This document shows positions 40,103 through 47,768 of a DNA stretch of 47,820 nt, piece after piece. The notes below the pieces were generated by a model, which did no database searches, was not told where the DNA came from, and worked only from the letters and a program-made list of their open reading frames with translations. This DNA comes from an uncultured Eubacteriales bacterium (GTDB lineage Bacteria; Bacillota; Clostridia; Oscillospirales; CAG-272). The stretch is taken from assembly GCA_900544985.1 (NCBI GenBank), contig UQXK01000008.1, forward strand, positions 1 to 47,820, read 5' to 3'. How positions within the stretch are numbered: position 1 is the first letter of the stretch; each line of letters starts with the position of its first letter. Position numbers and translations under genes: made by a program.

Positions 40103-41830
40103 TTAAATGATTGTATAAAGATAATTAAATATCATTTTGCGCTGATAGTCGCAATACTTCGTTTTCTTTTGTATCAACCTCAGAACGCCCGAATCTATTT
40201 CGTCGCCGTTCGATTCAAAGGGATTATACAGGCTGACGTTATCGCGAATGCGCAGCACGTAGTCCCCGTTCTTCTCCATCAGCTTGATGGAGATATAATA
40301 GCTCCTGTTGTTCTTGCTTTTATGGTCAAGTCCGAATTTGATAATATTGAGCAGAAGTTCTTCGCAGATAAAATTGATAAAGAACGCCTGCTTCATTCCG
40401 ATCTCCCATGTGTCGCAAAGCGATTCAAGATCGCCGGAAATTTCAGACATGCTCTCGGTTTTTATCACATAGCTTTTCTCAAAGCATTTCCCTTTTGATC
40501 CGTATTTTTCGGATACATATTTTTTTGACGGACGGAACAGGAGAACCGCAAGTATAAGCAGAGAGCAAAACGCCTCTGTACAGATATAAGTGACGGAAAG
40601 ACCGATAATATTTCCGTTTGGTATGATTATAACGCCGACAATAAGCATCAAAAGACAGTTGCGCGTCGCGGACATTGCTCCCGCGAGCTTTGCCCTTCCG
40701 ATGGATTGCCAAAATGCCGTAATCACCGTATTGATACCGGTAAACACAATACTAACGGCAAAAATACGCAAAGAGACAGCCGCACGCTCTATCGCCGACG
40801 CATCCCTGATCCCGAAAAACCACACGAGCGCATTTGAAAATACGGCGCAGAGCACAGCAAGGATTCCTCCGCCGACAACAGCAACAAAGAGAGCCTTTTT
40901 CAAAACAGTAAAAATACCGTCTGTATCGGATTCCCCCGCCAAAAAGGAGGTAACGGTGGAAAGCGAATTTGATGCTCCTTCAAAAACACCTGCGGGAATT
41001 GTGCCGATGGTATAAATCACACCGTAAATGGCGACGAAAACCGCGCCCATACCGTTTCCGAAACGAAGGAGCATTGTATTGAATACAAGCATAACGACAG
41101 CGCCGAATATATTCGCCGATCCCATACCGAAGCCGTGACAGACAAATTTTCCGATATCCGAAAACTTCGGCAAAATAAGGCGCAGTTTCAGCAGTTTTCT
41201 CTTCTTGAAAAAGTGCGTCAAAAGAACAAGCGTTCCCAGTGCTTCCGCAATGCAAAGAGATGCGGACGCCCCGATTATTCCCCATGCAAACACCTTCATA
41301 AACAAAAGATCGAGCGAGAGATTTGTAAAGATCACTACCGCCGACGAAGCGGCGGCAAGCTTCGGATCGCTGTCTGTACGAACAGACACCGAAAGAATGT
41401 GGTACATCACAAATACGGGTGCAGACCACATGACAACGGTGAGATATTGCTCCGCCAGAGGATACAGTTCCTCGGTAACACCGAGGAAAGAAAAATAGGC
41501 ATTCTTAAAAAGAAGCGGCGAAAGGCTCAAAAATCCTATAATAAGCCCAAGACAAATTTGAGCGTGAAACACGCGGTTTGCGCCCTCCACGTCGGATGCA
41601 CCGAGCATTCTGCCGATATGTACATTGGCGCCGACGCCGATGGTAACGCCGAACAAAGCATAGAGCAGAAAGACCGGGGTAGATATATTGGCAACGGCAA
41701 GACCGTCCGGTCCAATCAGATTTCCGACAAGAATCGCATCTACGATCGTGCAGATAGTTGTAACAAGAGAAGTGCATACGCCCCATATCAAAAAATGTCT
41801 ATATGCACTGCCTGCAAACTTTGTATCCAT
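40103..41830 (-). CDS. MATE-family efflux transporter with a C-terminal RsbW/GHKL-like domain
   Basis: 575 residues against about 450 for MATE proteins. The membrane part has twelve helices with the repeats AILVGNLIGPDGLAVANIST, VGANVHIGRMLG and VFEGASNSLSTVTSFLAG. From about 455 the sequence is soluble: MSEISGDLESLCDTWEIGMK, N-box-like FINFICEELLLNIIKFGLDH (Glu and Asn kept), G1-like YVLRIRDNVSLYNPFE (DN kept) and a shortened G2 (DSGVLRLIQKKTKYCDYQRK). It is the least degraded of the three transporter-linked domains. It sits 10 bases after a STAS gene, the natural partner of an RsbW fold. Confidence 0.85.
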   Translation of the reverse strand: MDTKFAGSAYRHFLIWGVCTSLVTTICTIVDAILVGNLIGPDGLAVANISTPVFLLYALFGVTIGVGANVHIGRMLGASDVEGANRVFHAQICLGLIIGFLSLSPLLFKNAYFSFLGVTEELYPLAEQYLTVVMWSAPVFVMYHILSVSVRTDSDPKLAAASSAVVIFTNLSLDLLFMKVFAWGIIGASASLCIAEALGTLVLLTHFFKKRKLLKLRLILPKFSDIGKFVCHGFGMGSANIFGAVVMLVFNTMLLRFGNGMGAVFVAIYGVIYTIGTIPAGVFEGASNSLSTVTSFLAGESDTDGIFTVLKKALFVAVVGGGILAVLCAVFSNALVWFFGIRDASAIERAAVSLRIFAVSIVFTGINTVITAFWQSIGRAKLAGAMSATRNCLLMLIVGVIIIPNGNIIGLSVTYICTEAFCSLLILAVLLFRPSKKYVSEKYGSKGKCFEKSYVIKTESMSEISGDLESLCDTWEIGMKQAFFINFICEELLLNIIKFGLDHKSKNNRSYYISIKLMEKNGDYVLRIRDNVSLYNPFESNGDEIDSGVLRLIQKKTKYCDYQRKMIFNYLYTII

Positions 41831-41840
41831 CGTTTACACG

Positions 41841-42137
41841 TTATTCGACAGTCAGAATTTCGCTGAAACCTGTCACTTCGAAAATATCCGCAATGGTTTC
41901 GTTGACATTACGGATCACCATTGCGCCCTGCTTGTTCATCACCTTCTGTGCCGCGAGAAGCACGCGAAGTCCGGCAGATGAGAGGTATTCCAAAGCCTTA
42001 AAATCAAGAACGAGTTTTTCTATACCGGAAATACTGTGTTTCAATTCAGCTTCAAGCTGAGGTGCTGTGGTGGTGTCAAGTCTGCCGGTAAGGCATACGG
42101 TCAATTCACTTCCGTTAAGTGTTTTTTCAATGGTCAT
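41841..42137 (-). CDS. STAS-domain anti-anti-sigma-type protein (copy 2)
   Basis: 98 residues. SpoIIAA/RsbV fold: ELTVCLTGRLDTTTAPQLEA, KLVLDFKALEYLSSAGLRVL (Ser53/Ser54 is the expected phosphorylation site), then KQGAMVIRNVNETIADIFEV and TGFSEILTVE. It is a near duplicate of the STAS protein at 43884-44180, especially over the second half. It lies directly before the MATE gene. Likely role: phospho-switch that binds an RsbW-like domain when unphosphorylated. Confidence 0.9.
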   Translation of the reverse strand: MTIEKTLNGSELTVCLTGRLDTTTAPQLEAELKHSISGIEKLVLDFKALEYLSSAGLRVLLAAQKVMNKQGAMVIRNVNETIADIFEVTGFSEILTVE

Positions 42138-42269
42138 TTTTATATTCTCCCAAATAAAAAATTTTTATATGTGTATTAGTAAAAGCAGATAAACTTCAAG
42201 ACAAACTATTCCTTCACCTCAAATGACGGGATATGTCTGTTCTTTTTTGCAGTCATTCACTTATGTCAA

Positions 42270-42980
42270 TCAAAGTTTCAAGGCGGTTTCGAGGGCAAGA
42301 GTTATCATTTCCCCGAAAGAATTTTGTCTCTCCTCCGCCGTTGTTTCCTCGCCGGTTATAATGTGGTTGGATACTGTACAGATAACAAGCGCGTTCTTAT
42401 GCAGCCTTGCCGCATTCATATAAAGCGCCGCACCTTCCATCTCCACCGCCATCACGCCCATCTTTGCCCAGCGTTCATTTGCGGTATCATCGTCGCCGTA
42501 GAAAATATCCGAAGAAAGAAGATTTCCGACGTGATACGAAACGCCCATTTCCTTTGCACATTCCACGCAGTTTTTCATCATTTCATAGCTGCAAAGAGGA
42601 GCAAATGTTCCCGGAAGATTGTAATTTGACGCAAAATTCGAATCGGTGGAGCAGCCCATACCGATAACCACATCACGGACATGAATATCTGTGTTAAGCG
42701 CGCCTGCGGAACCGATACGGATAATGTTGTGTACCCCGAAAAAACTAAAAAGCTCATAGGAATAGATACCCATGGAGGGCATTCCCATTCCACTCGCCAT
42801 GACCGATACACGCTTGCCTTTATAGGTTCCCGTATACCCTTGGACGCCTCTGACGTTGTTTATGAGCTTTGCATTTTCAAGATATTTTTCCGCAATCAAT
42901 TTTGATCGAAGAGGATCGCCCGGCATCAGTACCGTGGGAGCAAAATCCTCCGGGGCAGCATTTATATGTGCAGTTGCCAT
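42270..42980 (-). CDS. deoD: Purine nucleoside phosphorylase, DeoD type
   Basis: 236 residues from ATG 42980 behind GAGGTGTG. Hexameric PNP motifs are present: LMPGDPLRSKLIAEKYLENA, GMGMPSMGIYSYELF, IRIGSAGALNTDIHVRDVV, VGNLLSSDIFYGDD, VMAVEMEGAALYMNAAR and ALVICTVSNHI, the last close to the catalytic Asp region although the usual SDH triplet reads SNH here. It cleaves purine nucleosides with phosphate. Placing a salvage enzyme in the middle of a signalling operon, 4 bases after an HD hydrolase, is unusual and may point to nucleotide-signal turnover. Confidence 0.9.
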   Translation of the reverse strand: MATAHINAAPEDFAPTVLMPGDPLRSKLIAEKYLENAKLINNVRGVQGYTGTYKGKRVSVMASGMGMPSMGIYSYELFSFFGVHNIIRIGSAGALNTDIHVRDVVIGMGCSTDSNFASNYNLPGTFAPLCSYEMMKNCVECAKEMGVSYHVGNLLSSDIFYGDDDTANERWAKMGVMAVEMEGAALYMNAARLHKNALVICTVSNHIITGEETTAEERQNSFGEMITLALETALKL

Positions 42981-42984
42981 ATTT

Positions 42985-43878
42985 TCACACCTCAACTTCC
43001 TTATTATTCAGCATCAGTTTTATTTGCCTGCAAGCGATACGCAGTTCGCCGCGGTTTTCCATAACCGACGCGCAGTAGTTCATCGTTTCCTTTACCGTCC
43101 TTGCGCACTCTGTAACGCCGTCTTCTATTCCCTTGTTATCGGTATCGGCGGATATGAGTATAAAATCATCAAAAAAATCCACGCTGTGAATAGCTTCGTG
43201 CTTTGAAAATTCAAACACGTCCTTTTCACTCATGCCCTCCATACTTTCGGTATTATAAAGAAGGTCGGGATTTCTGTCCGATGCGATATCGAGTTCGTCC
43301 GCAATGCGTATAACGGCGGCAAGAACTGCAAGATTGGCTTTGTTTCCGTCTCCGAGATCATAGTCCGCGGGATAGAGCGCTTTATCCATCAGATCGGTTT
43401 TACGGTGTCCGCGTCCGACCTCGGCTATGGCATTTGCGTAACGCTCATTCGGTATTTCAAGTATCTGCCAATATTTTTTCACAAAGGCAGCCGAAAACTC
43501 ATTGTGAAACTTCCGTATCAAAGTGGGTCTTGACATCTCCGTGTGACTTCCCACGTATTCTCTCAGACCCGAAACGTCGATAAAAGACTCAATGTCCTTG
43601 TCTGACACGCCCATTCCGATATCATGCAGAGCCGTCGCCATCAGGTATATGTATATTTCGCCCGCGCCAAGTTTTTTCACATCCTCGCGAAGCAACTGAT
43701 TCGTTATGTTCGTTACATTCAGGGTGTGCAGAAGCGTATGATCGGTAAACGTCGGAAAGACCGCAAGAAATTTTTTTAACATCTGCTCGAAAAGCGACAT
43801 ACAACCGTTATGACGATGTGCAAGCTCGCTATTCAGTTGATTCAGCCGTGTTTCAAGCGAAAAATCATAATTCGACAT
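42985..43878 (-). CDS. HD-domain phosphohydrolase
   Basis: 297 residues. HD superfamily metal-site sequences in order: FPTFTDHTLLHTLNVTNIT, YLMATALHDIGMGVSDKDIE (the HD doublet), RGHRKTDLMD and VIRIADELDIASDRNPDLL. The spacing (H..., HD..., H..., D) is that of a metal-dependent phosphohydrolase or nucleotidase. A C-terminal alpha/beta tail (SVDFFDDFILISADTDN to MLNNKEVEV) is not assigned. Its neighbours are a STAS gene (5-base gap) and deoD (4-base gap). A nucleotide or cyclic-nucleotide substrate is plausible but not shown. Confidence 0.75.
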   Translation of the reverse strand: MSNYDFSLETRLNQLNSELAHRHNGCMSLFEQMLKKFLAVFPTFTDHTLLHTLNVTNITNQLLREDVKKLGAGEIYIYLMATALHDIGMGVSDKDIESFIDVSGLREYVGSHTEMSRPTLIRKFHNEFSAAFVKKYWQILEIPNERYANAIAEVGRGHRKTDLMDKALYPADYDLGDGNKANLAVLAAVIRIADELDIASDRNPDLLYNTESMEGMSEKDVFEFSKHEAIHSVDFFDDFILISADTDNKGIEDGVTECARTVKETMNYCASVMENRGELRIACRQIKLMLNNKEVEV

Positions 43879-43883
43879 GGCGT

Positions 43884-44180
43884 TTATTTTACAGTCAGAA
43901 TCTCTGAAAAGCCTGTAACTTCGAATATCTCGGCAATGGTATCGTTTACATTTGTGATAACCATTTCGCCCTGCTTGTTCATCACCTTCTGCGCCGCAAG
44001 AAGCACGCGAAGCCCCGCGGAAGAGAGATATTCCAGTGCCGCAAAATCAAATATAAGTTTTTCGACGCCGCCGATACTCTTTTTCAGTTCCGCTTCCAGA
44101 AGAGGCGCTGTCGTCGTATCCAAACGTCCCGACAGGATGAGTGTAAGTTCTTTTCCGTTTTCCTTTTTTTCGATATTCAT
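43884..44180 (-). CDS. STAS-domain anti-anti-sigma-type protein (copy 1)
   Basis: 98 residues. ELTLILSGRLDTTTAPLLEA, KLIFDFAALEYLSSAGLRVL and TGFSEILTVK; the Ser pair 53/54 is kept. Same length as copy 2 with conserved DNA stretches between them (for example CGCCCTGCTTGTTCATCACC on the plus strand of both), so a recent duplication or gene conversion is likely. Two antagonists with one RsbW kinase suggest two outputs or two target proteins. Confidence 0.9.
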   Translation of the reverse strand: MNIEKKENGKELTLILSGRLDTTTAPLLEAELKKSIGGVEKLIFDFAALEYLSSAGLRVLLAAQKVMNKQGEMVITNVNDTIAEIFEVTGFSEILTVK

Positions 44181-44206
44181 ATCAACAACTCCTTGATTTT
44201 TTATCT

Positions 44207-44497
44207 TTATTTCTTCTGTATATTCTGATTTCCGGATTCATCGCTATGATTTTCCTTTGTGAGCATCTGATCGGTTTTCATCCGCAACAGTAGCAGCATT
44301 TCAAGTTCTTTACCGTTCAGCTCCAAACCGGATTTGCGAAACAGCGCCAACATTCTCTCACGATATTCCTCTTCGGAGATATACGGTATCTGCTCGGACA
44401 GGGAAGCTAACCCCTTTTTCAGCTCTTCATTTGTATCAAGCTCATAATTAAACATGGCAGAATCGGAAAAACCGATCGACCGTTTCTCCTTTTTCAT
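44207..44497 (-). CDS. Small hypothetical protein, first gene of the island operon
   Basis: 96 residues, hydrophilic, mostly helical, no signal or membrane segment: IGFSDSAMFNYELDTNEELK, LSEQIPYISEEEYRERMLAL, FRKSGLELNGKELEMLLLLR. Ribosome site GAGGG seven bases before ATG 44497. It is the first gene after the putative LytTR-controlled promoter and 26 bases before STAS copy 1, so a regulatory or adaptor role is likely. I do not recognise the family. Confidence 0.6.
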   Translation of the reverse strand: MKKEKRSIGFSDSAMFNYELDTNEELKKGLASLSEQIPYISEEEYRERMLALFRKSGLELNGKELEMLLLLRMKTDQMLTKENHSDESGNQNIQKK

Positions 44498-44535
44498 CTT
44501 GTTCCCTCTTTTTTTCGAATTATTGATGCCGTTTT

Positions 44536-44613
44536 ATTAGAATATTATATATTCTAATACGACTTTTTTCGCGAAAAGGAACGAGATGTATTTTCAGAGG
44601 AACGAAATGTATT
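44536..44613 (-). promoter_or_regulatory. Promoter with LytTR-type direct repeats and a palindrome over the -10
   Basis: Minus-strand TATAAT at 44549-44544 lies inside a perfect 23-bp palindrome (arms ATTAGAATAT and ATATTCTAAT, 44536-44558). There is no good -35. Upstream are two 16-base direct repeats differing at one position, AGGAACGAGATGTATT (44577-44592) and AGGAACGAAATGTATT (44598-44613, plus-strand reading), at a period of 21 bp, two helix turns. That spacing and location (roughly -40 to -76) fit paired sites of a LytTR activator such as the one encoded just upstream. Confidence 0.7.
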
Positions 44614-44619
44614 AAATAA

Positions 44620-44652
44620 CGAAAAAAGCGCAGTCATCAAGACTGCGCTTTT
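44620..44652 (-). terminator. Intrinsic terminator of the two-component operon
   Basis: On the minus strand AAAAGCGCAGTC, loop TTGAT, then GACTGCGCTTTTTTC: a 12-bp perfect stem with a T-run, 12 bases after the response-regulator stop codon. It insulates the sensor/regulator genes from the island promoter. Confidence 0.88.
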
Positions 44653-44664
44653 GTATCAAAACTA

Positions 44665-45390
44665 TTACTTTTGTTTGTCCAGCAAATATTCAAAAAAACG
44701 GTTCTGTACGGTTTTCAGAACCGTACGCGAGACGGGGATTTTGCATCCTCCCACAGATAATCCGTATGCGTCGATTCCCGTTACGTGCTCAAAATTAACG
44801 ACATAGGAACGGTGCGGAGAATAAAACGAAGGATAGGCTTCCAGACGTTTGCGCCATTCCATAAGCGACATCTGCGTTTGAAGAATCTGCCCGTCGGAAA
44901 GATAAACCGATTGTTTTTTTCCAAAGCTCTCGATATATAAAATCTTTTCGATATGCAGAGCGTGCACGCCGCCGTCGCTTAATTTCACCAAAAGCGGCGG
45001 CTGAGAGTAGTTGATACGTCCGAAGACGGAAATCAACCGCTCGGAAAGCGCTGATGCCTGAATCGGTTTTAACAAATATCCGACGGCATTTACGCCAAAG
45101 GCGTCTATGCCGTATTCATGCGAGACCGTCAAAAAAATAATTTCCCCGCTGTCGCCCCGCTCCCGTAACTTTTGCGCGCATTCGATCCCCGTCAGATTGC
45201 GCATGATAATATCCAGAAGATACACGTCGAATCCGCCGTGATCATGTGTATATTCTAGCAGAGCGAACGGCTCTGTAAACGACATTACCGTCACCGAATA
45301 CTCGGTATGTTCTCTCTGAAACTCTTCAAGAAGTTTCAGCACGGAAGACAGCTCGTTCTGATCGTCGTCTAACACCGCGATCTTTATCAT
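44665..45390 (-). CDS. LytTR-family response regulator (AgrA/LytR type)
   Basis: 241 residues. Receiver: IKIAVLDDDQNELSSVLKLL, the phosphorylatable Asp in GGFDVYLLDIIMRNLTGIE, IIFLTVSHEYGIDAF and VGYLLKPIQASAL. LytTR DNA-binding domain from about 130: HALHIEKILYIESFGKKQSV, LMEWRKRLEAYPSFYSPHRS and YVVNFEHVTGIDAYGLSVGG, then CKIPVSRTVLKTVQNRF. The kinase stop codon lies 1 base upstream. The direct repeats before the next operon are plausible binding sites. Confidence 0.93.
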   Translation of the reverse strand: MIKIAVLDDDQNELSSVLKLLEEFQREHTEYSVTVMSFTEPFALLEYTHDHGGFDVYLLDIIMRNLTGIECAQKLRERGDSGEIIFLTVSHEYGIDAFGVNAVGYLLKPIQASALSERLISVFGRINYSQPPLLVKLSDGGVHALHIEKILYIESFGKKQSVYLSDGQILQTQMSLMEWRKRLEAYPSFYSPHRSYVVNFEHVTGIDAYGLSVGGCKIPVSRTVLKTVQNRFFEYLLDKQK

Positions 45391-45391
45391 G

Positions 45392-47443
45392 TTATGTACC
45401 TGCCTTAATCAAGGAGTTTTCCGCGAGAATGCTTTCGATTGCCGGATATCCGATAGTGAACGAAGGGCTTCCCATGTTTCCGGGCGCAATCTGATTTTCA
45501 TCGAACACAATGACAAGAGCGTGATTTTTATCAAGATAGAAATTCGGATCTTTTAATTCCGAAAGTCGCGGTTCATCGTCAAAAATGCCGAATCCGAAGT
45601 AAGAATCGTAGTTTTCGGTTACGCCTTTCTCCATCTGCCGCAGGATCTCGTTTACCAAAACCGACTCGTAGTCGCTTCCCGCTTTGAACAGATCGGAAAG
45701 CTCTAAAATTTTTCCTGTGGATTTATTTACGGTAAAATACCTGAAATATTCCGCAGAATTTCCCACTTGCAGAAGATAACTCATTCGCAAAACATAGATT
45801 TCATCATCGTTGACAATCTCCTCCGAAGAGAATTCCGCCGCGACATAGCCGTTGTATTTGCGCAAATAATAGCTGTTAAACAAGGCTTTGCATTCTTCCA
45901 CGTATCCGTTTATAATTTCTTCCGCACTCGGTACATTTGTTTCCGGTTTGTTTATCTGTATCTTACTGTCGCCCCATTGCCAGCCATAGTTGCGGAAATC
46001 AATGATTTCTATTGTCTTGCCGATAAAAGGCGTTTTTTCCAATGCGTCGATCGTATACGGCATACAGTTGAGAGACAGAATACCAGCCATAAGGAAAGCA
46101 ACGCCGCCCGCTGCCGAACGCAGTACAACATGAGATTTGTCGTCTTTTTTATTATTCCCTCCCAATGTTTTACGGAACATAACCGCAACCAAATTAAACA
46201 CGCCGTCATCGACAAGAATCTTCACCATGCCGCCGTATTTCTGCGTGATGTGTTGTATGCTCAAAAGTCCGTAACCGTGCCCCTCTTTTTTCTCAAAAAC
46301 GGGGAATCCTTCCTCGTCAAGCGGCACCTCCCACTCTATCGGGTTCTTTACCGTAACGGATAATCTTTCCTCTGTATATTCTGTAACGATCTCGATTTTC
46401 TTCTCATCGCTTTTGATTTTCATACATGCGTTAACGGCATTATCCACCGCATTGGAAATAACAGAGCACAGATCTATTTCGTCGACAAACGGCTCTTCGG
46501 ATAAAGAAATATGGGTGTCAAACGCGACTCCGGCGCTTCTTGCCCTTTCAGCATATACGGAAAACAATGCATTGATCGTTGAGTTTTTGCAATATTCTGT
46601 TTTTTCGGTTTTCTCCAATCGCCCGTTAAGTCCCGCCAAATATTCCTCTACCTGCGAATTGCTCCCGCCTTTCAGCATTCCCTGTATAACCGAAAAATGG
46701 TGCCGCATATCATGACGGTATTGTCTGCCAAGCTCGACCGTACGGCGCATCGCTTTGTATTCTTCGCGTTCGATTTCAAGTTGTTTTTCTATCATTTCCA
46801 TTTCGCTTGCGATCTGTTTTTGACGATAGTTCGAAGAGATCAATGCCGTGATAACACAAAATACACTGATATCCAACAACAGTACCATGACGTTCACGGC
46901 TATGTCTATCAACGAATCCTTCTGCCAAAGAGAGCATAATAAAAGACAAAGCAACGCGGGAATGATATACCACAACTTATTAGGGATCACATCTCTCTGT
47001 GCAAATACTTTGCGAAGGAACCGGAAAACGATAAATCCGATGATTCCCGCCGCAACGGCACAGGCAAAAAGACCAACATGAAGAATACTTTTTCCCCAAC
47101 TTACAAAGATCTTGTAAATGGTCAAATAAATCAGATTGACCGACACCGAGCACAATGCGGCGAACAAGACCGAAAAAATTTTGCTGATACAGTTGCTTGC
47201 CGATAAAACAAAAAATGTGATCACAACAGGCAAATATGCCGTCACAGGCATCAGATGAAGTAATAAGGGAGATTTCTTATCCAAAACAAATCCAAAGATA
47301 TGCAATGCAAAAATCGCCGCTATCACAATCGCCCAGATGGCGCCATTCAACTTCGGCGAAAAGCGTTTATTTGTAAAAATGACTGCAATGAAGCAAAACA
47401 GCGCAAACGGAAACAATGCATATATCCAATTGTATACTGTCAT
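45392..47443 (-). CDS. AgrC-like sensor histidine kinase with an extra TM and extracytoplasmic RsiV/DUF3298-like C-terminal domain
   Basis: 683 residues from ATG 47443 behind CAGGAGGAG. Seven N-terminal membrane helices (about 1-215), a coiled linker, H-box ELGRQYRHDMRHHFSVIQGM, N-box DLCSVISNAVDNAVNACMKI and G-box GHGYGLLSIQHITQKYGG (GHKL kinase, about 225-430). Then, unusually, an eighth helix (VVLRSAAGGVAFLMAGILSL) and about 215 residues outside the cell: ISYLLQVGNSAEYFRYFTVN-type strands, KSTGKILELSDLFKAGSDYE and DPNFYLDKNHALVIVFDENQ, then PSFTIGYPAIES. This tail resembles DUF3298/RsiV, which binds lysozyme in the RsiV anti-sigma factor. The kinase may therefore sense an envelope ligand on its C-terminal side. 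Confidence 0.85.
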   Translation of the reverse strand: MTVYNWIYALFPFALFCFIAVIFTNKRFSPKLNGAIWAIVIAAIFALHIFGFVLDKKSPLLLHLMPVTAYLPVVITFFVLSASNCISKIFSVLFAALCSVSVNLIYLTIYKIFVSWGKSILHVGLFACAVAAGIIGFIVFRFLRKVFAQRDVIPNKLWYIIPALLCLLLCSLWQKDSLIDIAVNVMVLLLDISVFCVITALISSNYRQKQIASEMEMIEKQLEIEREEYKAMRRTVELGRQYRHDMRHHFSVIQGMLKGGSNSQVEEYLAGLNGRLEKTEKTEYCKNSTINALFSVYAERARSAGVAFDTHISLSEEPFVDEIDLCSVISNAVDNAVNACMKIKSDEKKIEIVTEYTEERLSVTVKNPIEWEVPLDEEGFPVFEKKEGHGYGLLSIQHITQKYGGMVKILVDDGVFNLVAVMFRKTLGGNNKKDDKSHVVLRSAAGGVAFLMAGILSLNCMPYTIDALEKTPFIGKTIEIIDFRNYGWQWGDSKIQINKPETNVPSAEEIINGYVEECKALFNSYYLRKYNGYVAAEFSSEEIVNDDEIYVLRMSYLLQVGNSAEYFRYFTVNKSTGKILELSDLFKAGSDYESVLVNEILRQMEKGVTENYDSYFGFGIFDDEPRLSELKDPNFYLDKNHALVIVFDENQIAPGNMGSPSFTIGYPAIESILAENSLIKAGT

Positions 47444-47457
47444 TTTACTCCTCCTGT

Positions 47458-47768
47458 ATTTTACAAAACATGTCACAATAAACAGACCGTCTGCAAGTTT
47501 TATCGTTATATTTATATAATATTTTTCTTTCAAGTGAAGTTATTACAAGAAAAAACGGGCGAATATATATGATAGAATCATAATGGTAAAAAAGCGAACT
47601 ACATTCACCCATTTTATGATATCATAAACTCGATAAACTGTCAATATTGCTCTTTTTTCCTCTGCTTATATAACAATTTCGAATATTTTAGTCAAAAACA
47701 GGCAAAAAAAACGTTAAAATCAGGATAATAATAAAAATCTCATATAAAGAAAAGCCTGCATATAATGA
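47458..47768 (-). promoter_or_regulatory. Upstream region of the kinase gene: promoter and palindromic sites
   Basis: Minus-strand TTGACA (47644-47639), 17-base spacer and TATCAT (47621-47616) form a promoter about 170 bases before the kinase start. A perfect 16-bp palindrome TTTATGATATCATAAA (47613-47628) covers the -10, and a related site TATGATAGAATCATA (47568-47582) lies 45 bp downstream of its centre in the transcribed leader. These look like operator half-sites of one regulator. The rest of the stretch is AT-rich without an ORF. Confidence 0.6.
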
